Shown in pieces: positions 46,099-57,085 of a DNA stretch of 64,000 nt. A program made the translations under genes and the position numbers. Within the stretch, counting starts at the first letter, position 1, and each line of letters starts with the position of its first letter. Below the pieces are notes generated by a model that saw nothing but the letters and a program-made list of their open reading frames with translations, ran no database searches and had not been told where the DNA came from. Source of the DNA: Trichostrongylus colubriformis (taxonomy: Eukaryota > Nematoda > Chromadorea > Rhabditida > Trichostrongylidae); the NCBI GenBank assembly GCA_963978905.1, contig OZ022256.1, positions 21,701,743 through 21,765,742 on the forward strand, given 5' to 3'.

Positions 46099-48113
46099 GG
46101 AAGGCGCATACGCCCTCGATACAGTCGCAGTCAGCGAGCAGGAAGACGACAGCGCAATAAAGCGCTTGTGGTCGTTAGATGCTCTCGGCATAGCCGACGA
46201 TTACGATCCCTCCGTAGATGGTAAACTCAACGAACTTAATGTCCAGGAGTATAACAACACAGCAGAGTTTGTTGACGGTGTCCTTTACGTTCGCTGTCCT
46301 TGGAAACCAGACCATCCTCCTTTGCAAGATAATAAGCAGCTCGTGTATTGTCGCCTACTTAACCAGTTTCATCGCCTGACACAAACATCTGAAGTCTGGC
46401 AGCAGTACGTTAAGGCGATTGAAGATCACGTTAGTGTAGGCTTCGTAGAAGAGGTTGAAGAGTATGTGTTTGACGATCCGCGCGTTTATTATATTCCCCA
46501 TCAAGCGGTTTTTAAAGACTCCTCCTCTACCACAAAACTCCGCGTAGTCTTTGATGCCTCTCCTAGGCGTAAGGGTGCATACAGTCTCAATGATTGTCTC
46601 TATCAAGATCCATCACTCTTACCAGAATTAGTAGGCATTTTACTTCGCGCACGTCTGCATCCGTATCTCCTCATAGCAGACGTTGAAAAGGCATTCCATC
46701 TAGTCCGACTTCAACGTTCGCAGCGCGATGCTACTCGATTCTTGTGGTTAAAGGACACGTCCAAACCTCCCTCTCCTGACAATCTGCGTATTTTGATTTA
46801 CCCGTATACCATTCGGGGTCAATGCATCTCCGTTTCTGCTTGCCGCCGCCATCAAGTTGTATCTTCGTCGAGAGGTATCTCCCATAGGTGACGAGATCTC
46901 GCACAACACCTACGTAGACAATGTCATCTTGGGTGCCACCTCGAGAGAAGATGCACTTCGCAAGTATTACCTCGCTAAATCCATTTTCGGTAAAATGCAC
47001 ATGAACCTTGGGGAATTCTTGTGCAACTCAGCGTACGTTAACTCCTCTATCGCTATACAAGATCGCGCTATCAATCCATCTAATGCTAGCTTGTCAGGCA
47101 TCCGTTGGCAGTTTGACCGAAATGACTTGCTCATCCCCTTTAAAACATCTCAACTTCATGCCACCACTAAGCGTACTGCATTACGAGCACTGGCTTCCAC
47201 TTACGATCCTTTGGGACTGCTCACTCCGTTTCTGGCGCCAGTGAAGGTCTTTATACAGGACCTCTGGAAACAGAATATGGGATGGGATGTCCCACTAGAA
47301 AAGCCTCAGTTAGACCAGTGGTTGCAGTTAGTAGCGAATTTACAACATCCAATCCCGCGTATCCGACGCTTAGTCATGCCATCAGCGTCCACTTCTAATA
47401 TCGTAGAGCTGTGCGTGTTCGGTGACGCATCACAGCGACTTTACGCTTGTTGTGCGTATTTGGTTTGTCGTTTGCCTTCAACAGTATATTCAAACCTGCT
47501 CATGGCAAAATCTCATCTTAACCATCCCAAACCATTCACCGTACCGCGTACAGAGCTATTAGCAGCACTGATTAGCATACGTCTAGCGCAATATCTTGTT
47601 AAGCATTTAAATTTACCCATAACCGCTATTCACGTATTCTCAGATTCGCTAATTGCGTTGCACTGGATACACACGGTTAAACATTATAAGATCATTGTTC
47701 AAAGCCGCGTAGAAGCCATACGACGTGCTATTTCAGAAATTGAGGCACAGAACATTGCTGTTAAGTTCCATTATGTAGCTTCCGAGAACAATCCCGCCGA
47801 CTGTGCTACTCGCGGTCTGGCGACGAAGGAAGCCAAAAATCACATCTGGTGGTGTGGGCCTCATTTTCTGCGTAGTCCACAAGACCAGTGGCCTAACGCG
47901 CATATTGATTTTTGTATTCCACCGCAAGGCGATGATGAAGTCCAATCAGAATACGTGGATGTTCAAGTAGCTCATTCAATTGAGTTTAAGTCGGTGTTAC
48001 CTTTTTCGGTAATCAATTCTCACTTTAAACTTATATGTATTACAGTCTATGTGCTTAACGTAGGCGCATCTTTGAACGCGTATCGTCATCTACACGCGTT
48101 AAAATTACGTTAA
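46098..48113 (+). pseudogene. pol: BEL reverse transcriptase and RNase H
   Basis: The RT N-terminal half is in one frame to about 46800 (TTKLRVVFDASPRRK, LLIADVEKAFHLVRL with the first catalytic Asp). The second half and RNase H are in another frame from 46800 to 48113. The active-site box is YVDN (46911-46922), a form I associate with nematode Pao elements. RNase H follows with VFGDASQ, PRTELLAAL and FSDSLIALHW blocks. The frame break near 46800 and the stop at 48111-48113 disable the polyprotein. Confidence 0.88.
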
Positions 48114-49600
48114 AGTTGCCTTCGGTAGAACTAATTTCATCATCATGTACTATACAAGCGTCGGACGTGGATACCGCAGAGATTCTGCTCATACTCACGC
48201 ATTATCGCGAGTGTGAGTCACTCTTGAAGCAGATGGAGCTAGATAAATTCATTGCTCAACGCGCACGAGATCAACTCATTCGTTGTCCGACACGCATAGG
48301 TCGGATAGAAAGATCACCTATCTTGTTAGTACCATCACATAGACTAACTCATCTCGTCGTGCTTCACCATCACTACTCTAGTCACCATAGTGGCGTCCAT
48401 CAAGTTATAGCCAGCCTACGTCAACGGTTTTTTATTCCATCCATCCGTAAATGTGTAGCCAACGTTTTGCGCACTTGCGTCACATGCAAAAAGATCAACG
48501 GGCAACGGGCATACCCAGATATGCCACAGTTGCCGCCAGAACGTACGACAAGGTCTTGTCCCTTTCAGAATATCGGCGTAGACTACCTTGGCCCGATCAC
48601 TATAAGTAATCCCCACACTGTTTCCAACAAGGTGTGGATATGCCTCATTACTTGTATGTCAACGCGCGCAGTACATCTTGAGATTGTCCTTGACAACTCG
48701 GCGCAAGAATTTTTGCTCGCATTTCGTAGGTTCGTCGCACGTAGAGGCACGCCGAGTGTGATATACAGCGACAATTCGACTACATTTCACGCAGCAGAGA
48801 ACGCTATAATATCAGTGCTTTTCTCTTCCAACTCGTGGACCGCGATCTCGAATTATTGCGTAAAGCATAAGATCACCTGGAAGTTCATAACTCCTCTTTC
48901 TCCTTGGAAAGGAGGATTTTATGAACGATTGGTCGCGTTGTTCAAAACTGCGTATAAAAAGTCAGTCGGTCGCGTAGTACTTCCACTTAACCAACTTCAG
49001 ACCGTGGTCGTTGAAATCGAAGCGACATTGAATTCTCGTCCGATTACCTCCTTTAGGGAGAGGAACGCGTTCGCTTACGTTTTGCGGCCTATAGATTTCA
49101 TCTCGCCAACCGTAGACATTCCGTTGCCACCTTTACCTTCGCAGTCAGATCCGATCTTTGACGTATCCCACCATCTTGCGCTGTGGTATAAAAAAACTCT
49201 TTCAATTCTCGACCAGTTTTGGGAATTGTGGCAATCAGATTACCTTAGCGTACTGCAAGAACGTCAACAGACTCGTATACGGCAGCCTAGATATTCAACA
49301 GTAACTCCACAAGTTGGAGATATCGTAATTGTTGCAGATCACAAGCTTGCGCGTGGGCAATGGCCGTACGGACTGATCGAAAAGTTGCATATTGGCAAAG
49401 ATGAAAGCATACGTTCAGCAGATGTTCGCATGCCTGATGGCAACATCAAAACTCGATCTTTGACGCATCTTTACCCGTTAGAAATACGCGCTGCCACATC
49501 TCCATTGCGTAGTGAGGACACCCCTAGTGCTCCTGCTACTCAACGCGTACAACCATCTAGGGTTGCGAAATCTGCCCACAAGTACATCAGTAGTAAGTAA
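48090..49600 (+). CDS. BEL integrase, long intact segment
   Basis: The frame 48116-49600 encodes a full Pao-type integrase. It has an HHCC zinc-binding region (HHHYSSHHSGVHQV ... CVTCKK), then the catalytic triad: Asp in VDYLGP (about 48580), Asp in YSDNSTTF (about 48770) and Glu in GGFYERL (about 48922). A C-terminal DUF5641-like segment contains VGDIVIVAD and RGQWPYGLI. It would insert the cDNA into the genome but is separated from RNase H by a frame break near 48100. Confidence 0.9.
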
Positions 49601-49829
49601 TGCACTTTAAAGCAGCTTAAACTCGTTGCATCCACGTTCTTCTGGCAGTCAAACCGCAGTTCAACGCTCTAAGCATGCTTTACCATCACTGCGTTGCACG
49701 CGTGCGTATGCGACGCGTACTGCCGCGAAATCATATTTTTTGATTTGCCAGCAACTTTAACAACGTCGTCGCGTCTATCTCGGCATTCAGCTGCTGCTTT
49801 ATCACCTGCATTATTCATAGTCTTCGTAC
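49601..49829 (+). other. BEL 3' non-coding remainder
   Basis: Sequence after the integrase stop, with no clear polypurine tract and no match to the start of the BEL LTR. It ends directly against the Gypsy-type LTR. Confidence 0.5.
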
Positions 49830-50300
49830 TGTAAGAGTGTGCAAGAGCGCGAGATAGATATAGAACATACTAATTATTGATCAAATCGTTAATTAAGGTT
49901 GCATTGGACAAACAATCAAAGTCCTCTAGCCGTTTATTCTTTTGTTGCCTTTTCCGGGTAGATGTAGCCTGCGCGGGTGAGAGAGCATGACGGGATGAGA
50001 GGCAGATAGCGCGCGAGCATACTGTAATGACTCAAGTGATGCTTTGTACTTAAGGCTTTCGATCGACGTCCGCATCAACAGAGGATTCTCGACTGCGACG
50101 ACATCAACCCGGCTAGCTCTCCGTCAACCCCCGTCGTCTCCTCCGGGCCGTCTCCTCTGGGCCCGTCGCCTCCGCTGAAGAACTTTCTTCAGAACACGAC
50201 TGGACTGGTCGCATAGCTTGTGTTAATAATAAATCTGATACTCACACCTGGTTAACAGAAGCGATCGGTTCGAGCGGGACTAATAACCCGCTGATATTAC
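49830..50300 (+). repeat. Gypsy-type LTR (end approximate)
   Basis: It starts TGTAAGAGTGTGCAAGAGCG. AATAAA lies at 50228-50233, and the end is set by the primer-like site at 50301. Its first 87 bp are repeated, with one visible difference, at 52865-52951 inside the downstream gag. No second full copy is present downstream of pol in this window, so the LTR pair is not proven. Confidence 0.65.
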
Positions 50301-50316
50301 TGGTAGCAGCGAGTCC
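50301..50316 (+). promoter_or_regulatory. primer-binding site, initiator-Met-like
   Basis: TGGTAGCAGCGAGTCC lies just inside the LTR end. The first nine bases match the complement of the 3' end of animal initiator Met tRNA (TGGTAGCAG); the rest deviates. Position and TGG start support the role. Confidence 0.5.
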
Positions 50317-51763
50317 TGACGCCGGAAGAGGCAGGTTGGTTTAGATCTTTTTATCGGCTCTGCTGAGCCTCAACGGGAGAATGAACTTGATCAACTCATT
50401 TTTTCGAAAGCTCAGCAAATGCTGGGAGGCCAGGGCCGGGAGCCTGTAGTTTTTTCTTCTTCTTTTGTTTGTCAACTCCTATCACTTTTGCTGTCTGCTC
50501 TTTCCTTACTAACTTTTGCACTCTTTTTTAATCCGCATCTCTTTTGGCACCGTTTTTTTTCATGCACCTTGCATACGCTTATTTCTTTCACCACATTCAA
50601 ACACCCATGGGAAAATTTCGGAAATTTGCCCCGGGGCCTGATGGTCTTTAACGTGAGTATGTTTATCGATACGCGATTAGCTGTGACCGTCTAGCGGCAG
50701 CGATTTTTTTTTCGATAAGAGAGGAGCATCTAAAAGTACAGTTTCGCTGCCAACAATAATAGAGGGGTACCCATAAAAGAGGAAGTTTTCAGATATTTGT
50801 GTACACAGTTGAGCTATGTCGTTAATAGAATTCGGTCCTGTTATTTCTGTGTTAATGCGCATTCTTGATTTTTCAAGTCAGTAAACGATTGTTCGCAGGT
50901 CGCTATGTTCGTGACCGTTAAAGCTCCTCCGTACCATGGTATACTTTTCGCTCTTTTTTCTGCGGGCCTTGTCTTATTTTTTCGGTTTTGTCGCGACAAG
51001 TCCTTTTTCAAGCGCTCTAGAGCTTTTCTTATCACTTTTCACAGTGCTGGTTATGCCTTGCCCTCACTGTTTTTTTTTCCTGTTCAGCATATCCTTCTCT
51101 TCCGTCACGCTGTAGCACTTAACCGAGCCCGCTGCAGGTACGCCGCACGCAAATAGCGAGTCTTCGCCTAACGCGCCTTGCACAGGTTCCGCGACACACC
51201 GATGATAGAGCACGTAGCGTGGCCGTGGTCTCTCGACCTCGAGCACACCGGGCACAGAACAGGCACGAACCCCAATGTTGGATGTTTTCGTCGACATCGG
51301 GTTCAACATCCGGTGGACGGCGGAACAGATTCCCGGGGGTCTGCTTAACAGATAAGGAGAGCCTGCAAAAGCACGGCTGAGACTACAGTATGAAGCATAA
51401 GCATAATCAGCGTTCTCAAAACAGAGCGAATTCCTTTCGCGCTATCTCATTATCTTTCTTCTTATCTGCGCGCTTCATAAACATCTGTGCGCTTTTCTTT
51501 CACAGATATAAACATACATAACAGTTTCGCACGCGGAGGATTGGCATCCAAGGGAACCCCAGGGATCAAGCCATAAGTCACATGTTTACATTCCCATTTA
51601 TCCTCATGTGATCCATCAGATATCTCAATCATGTGACCAGCCTGGTACTGTAAGCCCCGCACCTCACCCCTCATATAAAGGGTCTCGCACTTAGGGGGTC
51701 ACTCATTACTCGACAGTCTCAGCTGTTTGTGCTAACGCCTATTCTTCTCGCTAGCTATTCTCT
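50317..51763 (+). other. long leader between LTR and gag
   Basis: About 1.45 kb, unusually long. The first about 130 bp read partly like coding sequence (SAEPQRENELDQLI, about 50359-50400). The rest is T-rich or GC-mixed without domains. A TATAAAG lies at 51674-51680, 84 bp upstream of the gag ATG. The leader may be a junction of two related elements rather than one element's leader. Confidence 0.4.
51674..51680 (+). promoter_or_regulatory. TATA box upstream of gag
   Basis: TATAAAG about 84 bp before the gag ATG, with TCATTACTC (initiator-like) about 30 bp downstream. Consistent with a pol II promoter lying outside the assigned LTR. Confidence 0.4.
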
Positions 51764-53377
51764 ATGCCGACTACGCGAAGCCAAAGCCAGTCCGCCACGG
51801 CTTCCATGTCGGTTTCGGGATCGGTGTCTCCACCATCCCTCCCCGGGGCTGCTGCCCCTTATCCAGAGCATGTTGACGGTTCAGATCCGTCGGTGGTTGG
51901 AGCAGATGCTCCTTATTGTCAGCTCGACTCTTTTGGTGGCGCTAGGACGCCCACTGCTTCTCTGGATGAGTCCCTTTCCAGGCTAGATGATGCAACGGTT
52001 CTTCACGCAAAAGACGCGAAGCTTCTCCGGGACGCTACGTCAGCAGCCATCACCCAGGTCTGGAAGGACGCTAGGTCGCAGACGTCAGCGCTGGCGCAGA
52101 AGATTAACGAAGGCAATACGTCGTTGTCCCGTAAGTTGAATGAGTCCTTCTCTGCGGTTGGTAGTCGCCTTGACTCCTTGCCTTCGGTAGCCATGCTGGG
52201 ACTGGAGTCCCAGTCTCCCAAGGTGGTTCCATTCTCAGGGTCCACTGAGGAGGGTACACAGTTCTCAGTCTGGCTCCGTCGACTCGACGATATCATCCGT
52301 ATGCGTCCCTCCCCTCTCTCCAGTTAACAAAAGGCTAACTTCCTCATAGGTCACTTAGACGGGGTTGCAAGGGAGAAGGTTGAGGAGCTGAGTGAGGAGG
52401 CGCGTAGGGATTTCGACTCGGTCGCAAATCACCTTGAGAGCTTCTTTGAAAGTCCGCAGCAAAGGTACGTAGCCCGTCAAAAGCTTTCTGCCTGTAGGCA
52501 GGAACCAGTGGAATCGTCTTCGTCGTTCGCGAACAGAGTCCTTAACCTGGCTAGAGGGGCAACTGCGGGTCAAGACCCCGTAACTCAGAAGGAACGCGTA
52601 TTGGAAGAGTTTGTGTCGCGTCTCCGCGGGGACATCAGATACTTCGTTATATTAGATAACCCCTCTACCTTGGAACAGGCTGTCACTAAAGCACAGATGG
52701 TGGAGCAGCTCTTGTCAGAAGCCACGGCGGATCGCCTCATCCATCCTGGTCGTGCAGAGCCGGTGGTCAACGCTCTAGAAGGCAGGGTAGGTGGTCGAGA
52801 CAGACCATTCAATAGATCAAACCCTCAAGGTAATTTTCAGAATTACAATCGCTTTGGTAACAATTGTAAGAGTGTGCAAGAGCGCGAGATAGATATAGGA
52901 CATACTAATTATTGATCAAATCGTTAATTAAGGTTGCATTGGACAAACAATCAACGTCGTTTATCTCAGGTCCGGAATCCGACAACGACTAGGACGCCAC
53001 CGACTCGACCTCCGAGCCTAGCCCGTTGCTACAACTGCGGCAGCAGGGACCATTTGGCCTACCAATGCCGAGCGCCCATCAACCTTCAGAAGAAAGAAAG
53101 GTCAGCTACATACCGTCATTACTCTCATGGTAACAGAAACGCACGCCTCATGGCCTGCGAACCTTCCGCCTCTTCCCTAGTCTGTTCTGAGAATTCGTCT
53201 TTAGCCGCAGCCCAGCGGCAGATTGCTGATCTTACTCTCACAGCAGACAAAACCAGGGCCGAGCTCGACCAATCAAACTCTAGAAAAGTAGCGTTGCTGA
53301 AACGCAACGAGGAGCTCGCCCAGTCAGCTTTTGAACGTAACGACTCTCCTCTTTCCTCAAGATCGGTACTACCTGGC
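51764..53377 (+). pseudogene. gag: Gypsy gag (matrix/capsid/nucleocapsid)
   Basis: A single frame from the ATG at 51764 is Ser/Pro-rich at first, then helical capsid-like sequence (VPFSGSTEEGTQFSVWLRRL, LIGHLDGVAREK, FANRVLNLAR). It continues to a CX2CX4HX4C knuckle, CYNCGSRDHLAYQC, at 53028-53069, then a predicted coiled coil around 53210-53330. A TAA at 52325-52327 and the 87-bp insertion at 52865-52951 interrupt it; the same frame resumes after each. Gag would build the particle and package RNA. Confidence 0.85.
52865..52951 (+). repeat. 87-bp LTR-start fragment inserted in gag
   Basis: Matches 49830-49916 with one visible substitution. AACAAT occurs immediately before the insert (52859-52864) and at its end (52946-52951). 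The left junction is exactly the LTR terminus. Length is 29 codons but the frame contains TGA at 52913-52915. Confidence 0.9.
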
Positions 53378-55050
53378 GTTCGAACTCTCTTTTTCACTTG
53401 TTTGGTTTTGCCTTGCATTGTGGGAGCGTCCGCATCGCCGGATGCTTGGCTCTGTCCGTCCGAGAATCCCACGAATATCTTCTTTGTGCCTTCATCTTAT
53501 AATTGTTCTTGGCTATTACCAAACGCCACTAAGCACCTGCAATCTCTGTCTGTGCATGTGTATAGGCCTAACACTAAGCGTTATTCAACACCGGCATATC
53601 TATGCAAGATCGTGCGCCATTCGGTCCTGTACTCAGTCAGGTTCTTCGGGTCGCGCACGGAAGATCATAAGGAGACCCTTCTCCCTGTCTCGGCAGAACA
53701 GTGCAAGCGCATGGCCCGTTACAAGAAGTGCGAGCATGGCGACCTCTCGCAGCACGGTAACGTGTGGCGGTCATCGAATCAGCTTACTTTCTCTTTCCCA
53801 TCAGCTCCATTCGGCTGCTGCACTGTTCATACTGCAGTCACTCACAATTGCTACCTATTAGCCGCGGTTGTTCATGCCCGGTACGGCGACGACTCTCCTG
53901 AATCGGCAGTGGGAGACATGAGGGCCTGTCTGTACAAGGATGGCACCTGCATCCTGTCGGATGGATCCGTTGTCATCTGGTCACCTGATCAGGAGGAAGG
54001 TTGCCGATTTACCTCGGTAGCTAAAATGAAGGGTTACCTCATGGGTAACGTGTGGATCAGCGAGTCCAAAGAGTTCGCCCTATCCTGGTCTGGTCGGAAC
54101 CTCGTGGTACAGGACTGTCTCAAGGAATTGACCATCACTGACCAAGGCTACGCTATCATGATCTTGCGTCGCGTGCCGCGTTCTTTGGACGCTGGTCTGG
54201 TCACGACCAATCAGTTGTCTGCCCAGCTATTAGCGGTAGAAGGTTCAGTACAAGACGCCGTCGCTGCTCTATTCCTCCACGCGGTGCAAGCTCTGTGTGA
54301 GCGCACCAACGTTCTCGCTATAGCCCTGCATTCAGCTCTGAGGACCAACCCGACCCACCGTGAGAACTCTCATCGGTCGCAGCGACCTCTCCGCTACTCA
54401 CCTCGGTAACGGTTTCGTGCAGGTGCGCCGCTGTCTTAGGGTTCCCCCGTCTGCTATCAGTCTGCGACCATTCAATAATACTTGCTTCGCGTACCCACGC
54501 GTAACAATTCGTCTGCGCAGCGGTTCCTTGTGGGATGCTTTCCTCAATCCCTTCACGGGAGTAGTTGTCAGTAGGGCACCGCGAGTCGATTGCGTCGACG
54601 TAGCCCCCTTCATCCTGTCAGTCAACTCTTCCCTATTGCAATTCTCTCCTTTGAACGGCCAACTCTCCCCCTTACCACGGCATCAAATCCGGTCTATCGC
54701 TTCCCCCTTTCCTATGGACGCCCTGTCTTTGTCCCCCAAGCTCACTATATTCCATAACCTCATTCTTACTAACTTTAGCGAGCTTGTGGCGGACTCTCAG
54801 TTTCAAGAAATGTGGACGCTCAGAGACAAGGAAAAGCTGATTGACCATATCGCGCAAGTACATCACAGCGCGAACCCTATCCAGGCAGACGGCCCAACAC
54901 AAGGGAACTCTTTGCTTTCATTTTTGCCCTTTTCCCTCCCTTCGCCCTTCGACGTCTAAGTCTTTGTATGCTGCTTATTCGTCTCAGCTAAGATAACCAA
55001 GTTTATCCTAGTCACTTATATCGGCTTTAATTATCCGGGGCTGTTGCCCC
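53378..55050 (+). pseudogene. env: envelope-like glycoprotein region
   Basis: Directly in the gag frame, a hydrophobic signal-like segment (TLFFTCLVLPCIVGASA, about 53387-53440) starts a Cys-rich ectodomain. There are several N-glycosylation motifs (NCS, NAT, NNT, NSS, NFS) and regularly spaced Cys. A frame change occurs near 54350. After a TAA at 54957-54959 the next about 30 codons are strongly hydrophobic, a likely transmembrane anchor, followed by a basic residue pair. The layout (signal, ectodomain, anchor) is that of a viral-type surface glycoprotein. The family is not certain; class assignment is not attempted. Confidence 0.65.
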
Positions 55051-55991
55051 TTCTCAAGAGAATGACTTCGCAGACACCGGCTGTGGCATCTATGCCCTTG
55101 GTGTCACCGACTCCTATTGTCGCGGAGCCGGAGTGCCACGCCGTACCGTTGCAACCCGCATACCCGGTGGACCTCGGGATCTCGAAAATCGACATCGACG
55201 TGCAAAATGTATGGCCCCCGCGAGCCTCTACCGTCCCGGTGCAGGTGTTATCTTTCGGACCAGGGCATGGGTTCTTTGTCACGCAGATCCCCGTCCGAGT
55301 CAATGGTCTCCGCTTACTTGCCTTAATCGACACGGGCGCTGGCATTACAGTAGCCAGCAAGTCTCTTCTCTCCCTTCTGGGTATTTTCCAGTTGGACGAA
55401 TGCATCGTCCTATCTGCTATCGGCATGGCTGGTATACCAGTGCACTTCGTAGGTAGTGCAACGGTGAGCCTTACCATCGGTAGTGAACAACTGGAGCAGA
55501 AAGTTCACTTCACGGAAGGCCAATGTGTTCCAGCTCATGCGGACTCATATGACCTCATCTTGGGCAATGACGTTCTTCGTCGCCTACCACCATGGTTCGT
55601 GGATTATGATAACCGTGTGTTTCACATGGGCGCTGAACAGGTCCAGATCCTGACCGCGGCTATATGCCATCCTCGACGCGAAAATAGCGAAAAAACAGCT
55701 GTTCGGGTGTCGGAGACCACCGTCCTCAAACCTAACTGCGAGACCTTAGTCCCATGCTATGTTACCAACATTCCCCCTAATGCGACCGTGTGGACACCCT
55801 CGGCAGAGTTGCTTGATGATGCACAACTCTATGTGGCTCCAGTCGTTTTCCATTCGTCCCACGCTCGCATACTAGTTACCAACCCAACGGAGACCCCTCG
55901 TATCCTTTATAGGAACGAGCGCGTCGCCGCCGGCGCGATAGTCATAGAAGCAGACGACGGTTCCCTCATGGAACCTCCAGCTTATTTTTAG
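55051..55991 (+). pseudogene. Gypsy aspartic protease
   Basis: A frame continuous with the anchor segment contains LIDTGAGITVASKSLLSLLG (catalytic DTG at about 55329) and LILGNDVLRRLPPWFVDYDN, the second conserved block of retropepsins. It would cut the polyprotein. It ends at TAG 55989-55991 beside a T5 run; the RT frame starts one base off, consistent with an indel. Confidence 0.88.
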
Positions 55992-57085
55992 CATCGGCGT
56001 TCTTACTGCCAATCACTCCTCCGGAGCTGCCTGCTCCTCCTCTAGAGAATCACCATTTCGTGTAGACTTATCTCGTGCAGAAGTCAGCGAAGAGCAGCGG
56101 GGCCAACTCCAAGCACTTTTTGAGGAGTACCGGGATCGCATCTCCATGTCCTCTTATGATCTCGGTTCTTATGAATTATCTCCTATCTCAATCAAAACCA
56201 CGACCGAGATTCCTCCTTCTCGTTACAGACCTACCAGAATTCCCGCCCGTTTCCAGAAGGAACTAGACGATCATATAAATAAGCTGCTACAGGCTGGTCG
56301 CATCGTAGAGAGTGACACGCCATGGGTCCACAACACGGTGCTCGTCAAGAAGAAGGACGGATCTCTTCGTGTGTGCCTCGACTTCCGCCCTCTTAACGAC
56401 GTTACGATTCCCGACCATTACCCTCTACCCAGAATCGAAGACCTTCTTGAAAAGGTGGCAGGTAACCAATTTTATACAACGTTAGACTTAGCCTCTGGGT
56501 ATATGCAACTGTTACTGGATCCTGACAGCCAAGCCAGGTGTGGATGGGCGACCCACCGAGGGATTTATCAGTTTGTTTATCTACCCTTCGGGCTACGCAA
56601 CGCAGGCGCATACTTTTCTCGCGCTATGGCACGCATTTTGGGGGGCTTGGAAGAGAATTGCCTCGCCTACCTCGATGACATCATTATTTTTGACAAGGAC
56701 TTTCCGTCTCACCTCAACTCCTTACGTAAGGTTTTTGAGCGTTTTCGGCTATATAACATCAAAGCCTCCGGTAAGAAGCTCACAGACATCGCCCAGTCTA
56801 AAATCACGTTCTTGGGTCACGAAATCTCCCGAACCGCTTACCGACCTGCAGAACGTAATATTCAAGCCATTCGGGGTTTACCTCGTCCAAAAACCGTCAA
56901 AGAAGTCAAAGGGTTTATCGGCATGGCAAATTTCTTCCGTAAATTTATCAAAAGCTTTGCCGCCATGGCTTCCCCTTTGTATGACTTGTGCAAGGGTAAA
57001 GCTAAATTCGAGTGGACTCCTGAACAGGAGAAGGCATTCCTCTCCATCAAGGAGGCACTCGTTTCCCGGCCATGCTTGGCCTTCC
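55990..57085 (+). pseudogene. pol: Gypsy reverse transcriptase
   Basis: Typical blocks in order: RIPARFQKELDDHI, LVKKKDGSLRVCLDFRPLN, FYTTLDLASGYMQ (catalytic Asp), YLPFGLRNAG, and the YLDD box at 56668-56679, then FLGHEIS and the thumb region (VKGFIGMANFFRKFI). Near 57085 the frame changes; RT alone is otherwise intact. Copies element RNA into DNA. Confidence 0.93.

Larger units (their letters stand above)
42302..49829 (+). mobile_element. BEL/Pao LTR retrotransposon, inactive, lacking 3' LTR
   Basis: Order: LTR, about 0.9-kb leader, gag, protease, RT, RNase H, integrase, then about 230 bp of non-coding sequence. At 49830 a different (Gypsy-type) LTR begins. Domain order and the A17-type protease identify the Pao group. 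A gag stop and several frame changes make it inactive. Confidence 0.9.

Noticed and set aside
52866..52970. An intron in the Gypsy gag (GTAAG at the start, TTTATCTCAG at the end)
   Set aside because: The first 87 bp match the LTR start at 49830 and the AACAAT repeats explain both junctions, so an insertion footprint is simpler than a shared intron.
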